Origin: Viscum album
Taxonomy: Eukaryota > Streptophyta > Magnoliopsida > Santalales > Viscaceae
Reading direction: 5' to 3'
Assembly: GCA_963277665.1 (NCBI GenBank)
Contig: OY728142.1
Location: forward strand, 6,214,001-6,278,000
DNA length: 64,000 nucleotides
Part shown: positions 63,375 through 64,000 of the stretch, piece after piece
How the letters are laid out: the number at the start of each line of letters is the position of its first letter
Numbering within the stretch: the first letter of the stretch is position 1
Notes under the pieces: generated by a model
Told to the model about the DNA's origin: nothing
Seen by the model: the letters and a program-made list of their open reading frames with translations, nothing else
The model's database searches: none
Program-made: the position numbers and the translations under genes

Positions 63375-64000
63375 CCCTGACTCTTCCCAATGGGGCCCAT
63401 GTTGTGACTCCCCAATCCTACCTCCTATAGGCTAGGGGATGGAAACAAGAACTAAATAGACATATCACTAGCATGGGAGGCCTTACACTAATTACTTGTA
63501 CACAAACACATCTCTAAGCCCTTACAATGATGAAATGTAAAAACAACTGAACAACTATGCATGAATACACCTAAATACCTCAATAAGAGTATAATAGAAA
63601 GTAAATAATAGTAAACAGATCCAAATACAATCCCACTACAGAGATTGGAAATAAATCCAACCTGAAACTAAATATGGGGAATACTATCATGATACCAAAT
63701 GAAATCACCTTAGTATTTTTGGTATCACTAAGAACCCTCTGGTCTTGGTCCCTCAAGGACTCCGTCCAAAGGTTGATTGTCAGCACAAGATGTGACACAT
63801 GTAGAAAAATCCCATATAGAGTTGACTATAAAAATACCAAGTTGGACACCCCGAAAACATAAAAAAAATAAAAAAAATTACAACAGTCAGTCGTACAATG
63901 GTATATATATACAACACATATAAAAATTATAAACATATATACTCAACAAATACATGGAGTCTTAAGTTAAATTTATAACCATGACACCATCTTAGGATTC
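63375..64000 (-). mobile_element. Element C family LTR fragment, running off the window
   Basis: The reverse complement aligns with 7,790-8,253. Shared: TTGGGGAGTC-C-ACATGGGCCCCA (gapped landmarks), GGGCTTAGAGATGTG / GGGCTTGGAGATGTA, TGGGATTGTATT and ATC-TGTGCTGACAATCA / CGTGTCTTGTGAAAATCA. The LTR end (minus strand) is near 63,375 and the body extends beyond 64,000. No primer binding site lies at 63,375, so it is a 3' LTR of a minus-strand element lying to the right, or a solo LTR. Confidence 0.75.

Noticed and set aside
1..64000. An intact novel gene system
   Set aside because: Every recognisable coding region contains stops or frameshifts, and the unrecognised pieces are fragmentary; nothing supports a working system.

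Overview
This window looks like nuclear DNA of a land plant with a large, repeat-rich genome. Almost everything recognisable is decayed plant transposable element: Ty3/gypsy LTR retrotransposons, an L1-type LINE, and CACTA (En/Spm) DNA transposons whose proteins have plant-type architectures (Tnp2 with DUF4218 and DUF4216; a Transposase_24-like protein joined to a Ulp1-like C48 protease; DUF4283 with a zinc knuckle). I see no intact host gene, tRNA, rRNA or CRISPR array. The species cannot be named from this sequence. All element assignments come from reading translations and comparing parts of the window by eye. No database search was run, and boundaries are good to roughly 5-50 bases unless a terminal motif is named.

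Layout. 1-8,253 is richer in G+C than the rest. It holds an unrecognised minus-strand coding relic (about 40-1,025), two short tandem arrays (135-bp and 150-bp units), the C-terminal end of a gypsy pol (element C) and its putative 3' LTR. At about 8,255 the composition drops abruptly into an AT desert (to 9,640). 9,650-21,331 holds a CACTA remnant on the plus strand (CACTA1): a Transposase_24/Ulp1 pseudogene, then about 13 tandem copies of a roughly 180-bp repeat, then a 3' terminus ending TTTTTTAGTAGTG. A strong 310-bp hairpin lies upstream of its gene.

21,332 to about 62,000 is best read as one large minus-strand CACTA element of the same family (CACTA2), exploded by nested insertions. Read right to left, its genes are Tnp2 (61,978 to 52,080) and Transposase_24/Ulp1 (51,808 to about 22,100), followed by one copy of the 180-bp repeat. 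Insertions into Tnp2 are a 1.5-kb solo LTR (57,942-59,432) and a 5.3-kb CACTA element carrying a DUF4283-type gene relic (CACTA3, 52,205-57,466). Inserted into the second gene is a 26.6-kb minus-strand gypsy element B (24,773-51,378). B was itself hit by an L1-type LINE in its 3' LTR (about 24,975-30,965) and by a complete plus-strand gypsy element A in its reverse transcriptase (36,845-45,416). Removing each insertion rejoins a recognisable reading frame or LTR alignment, which is the main support for the model. 63,375-64,000 is a reverse-orientation fragment of the same LTR family as element C.

All coding regions carry stops and frameshifts, so nothing here is expected to be active. The most unusual features are the CACTA family itself (a 180-bp repeat present once in one copy and about 13 times in its relative, with an attached Ulp1 protease), the CACTA element carrying a DUF4283 gene relic with a G-rich flank, and the unidentified coding relic at the left edge.
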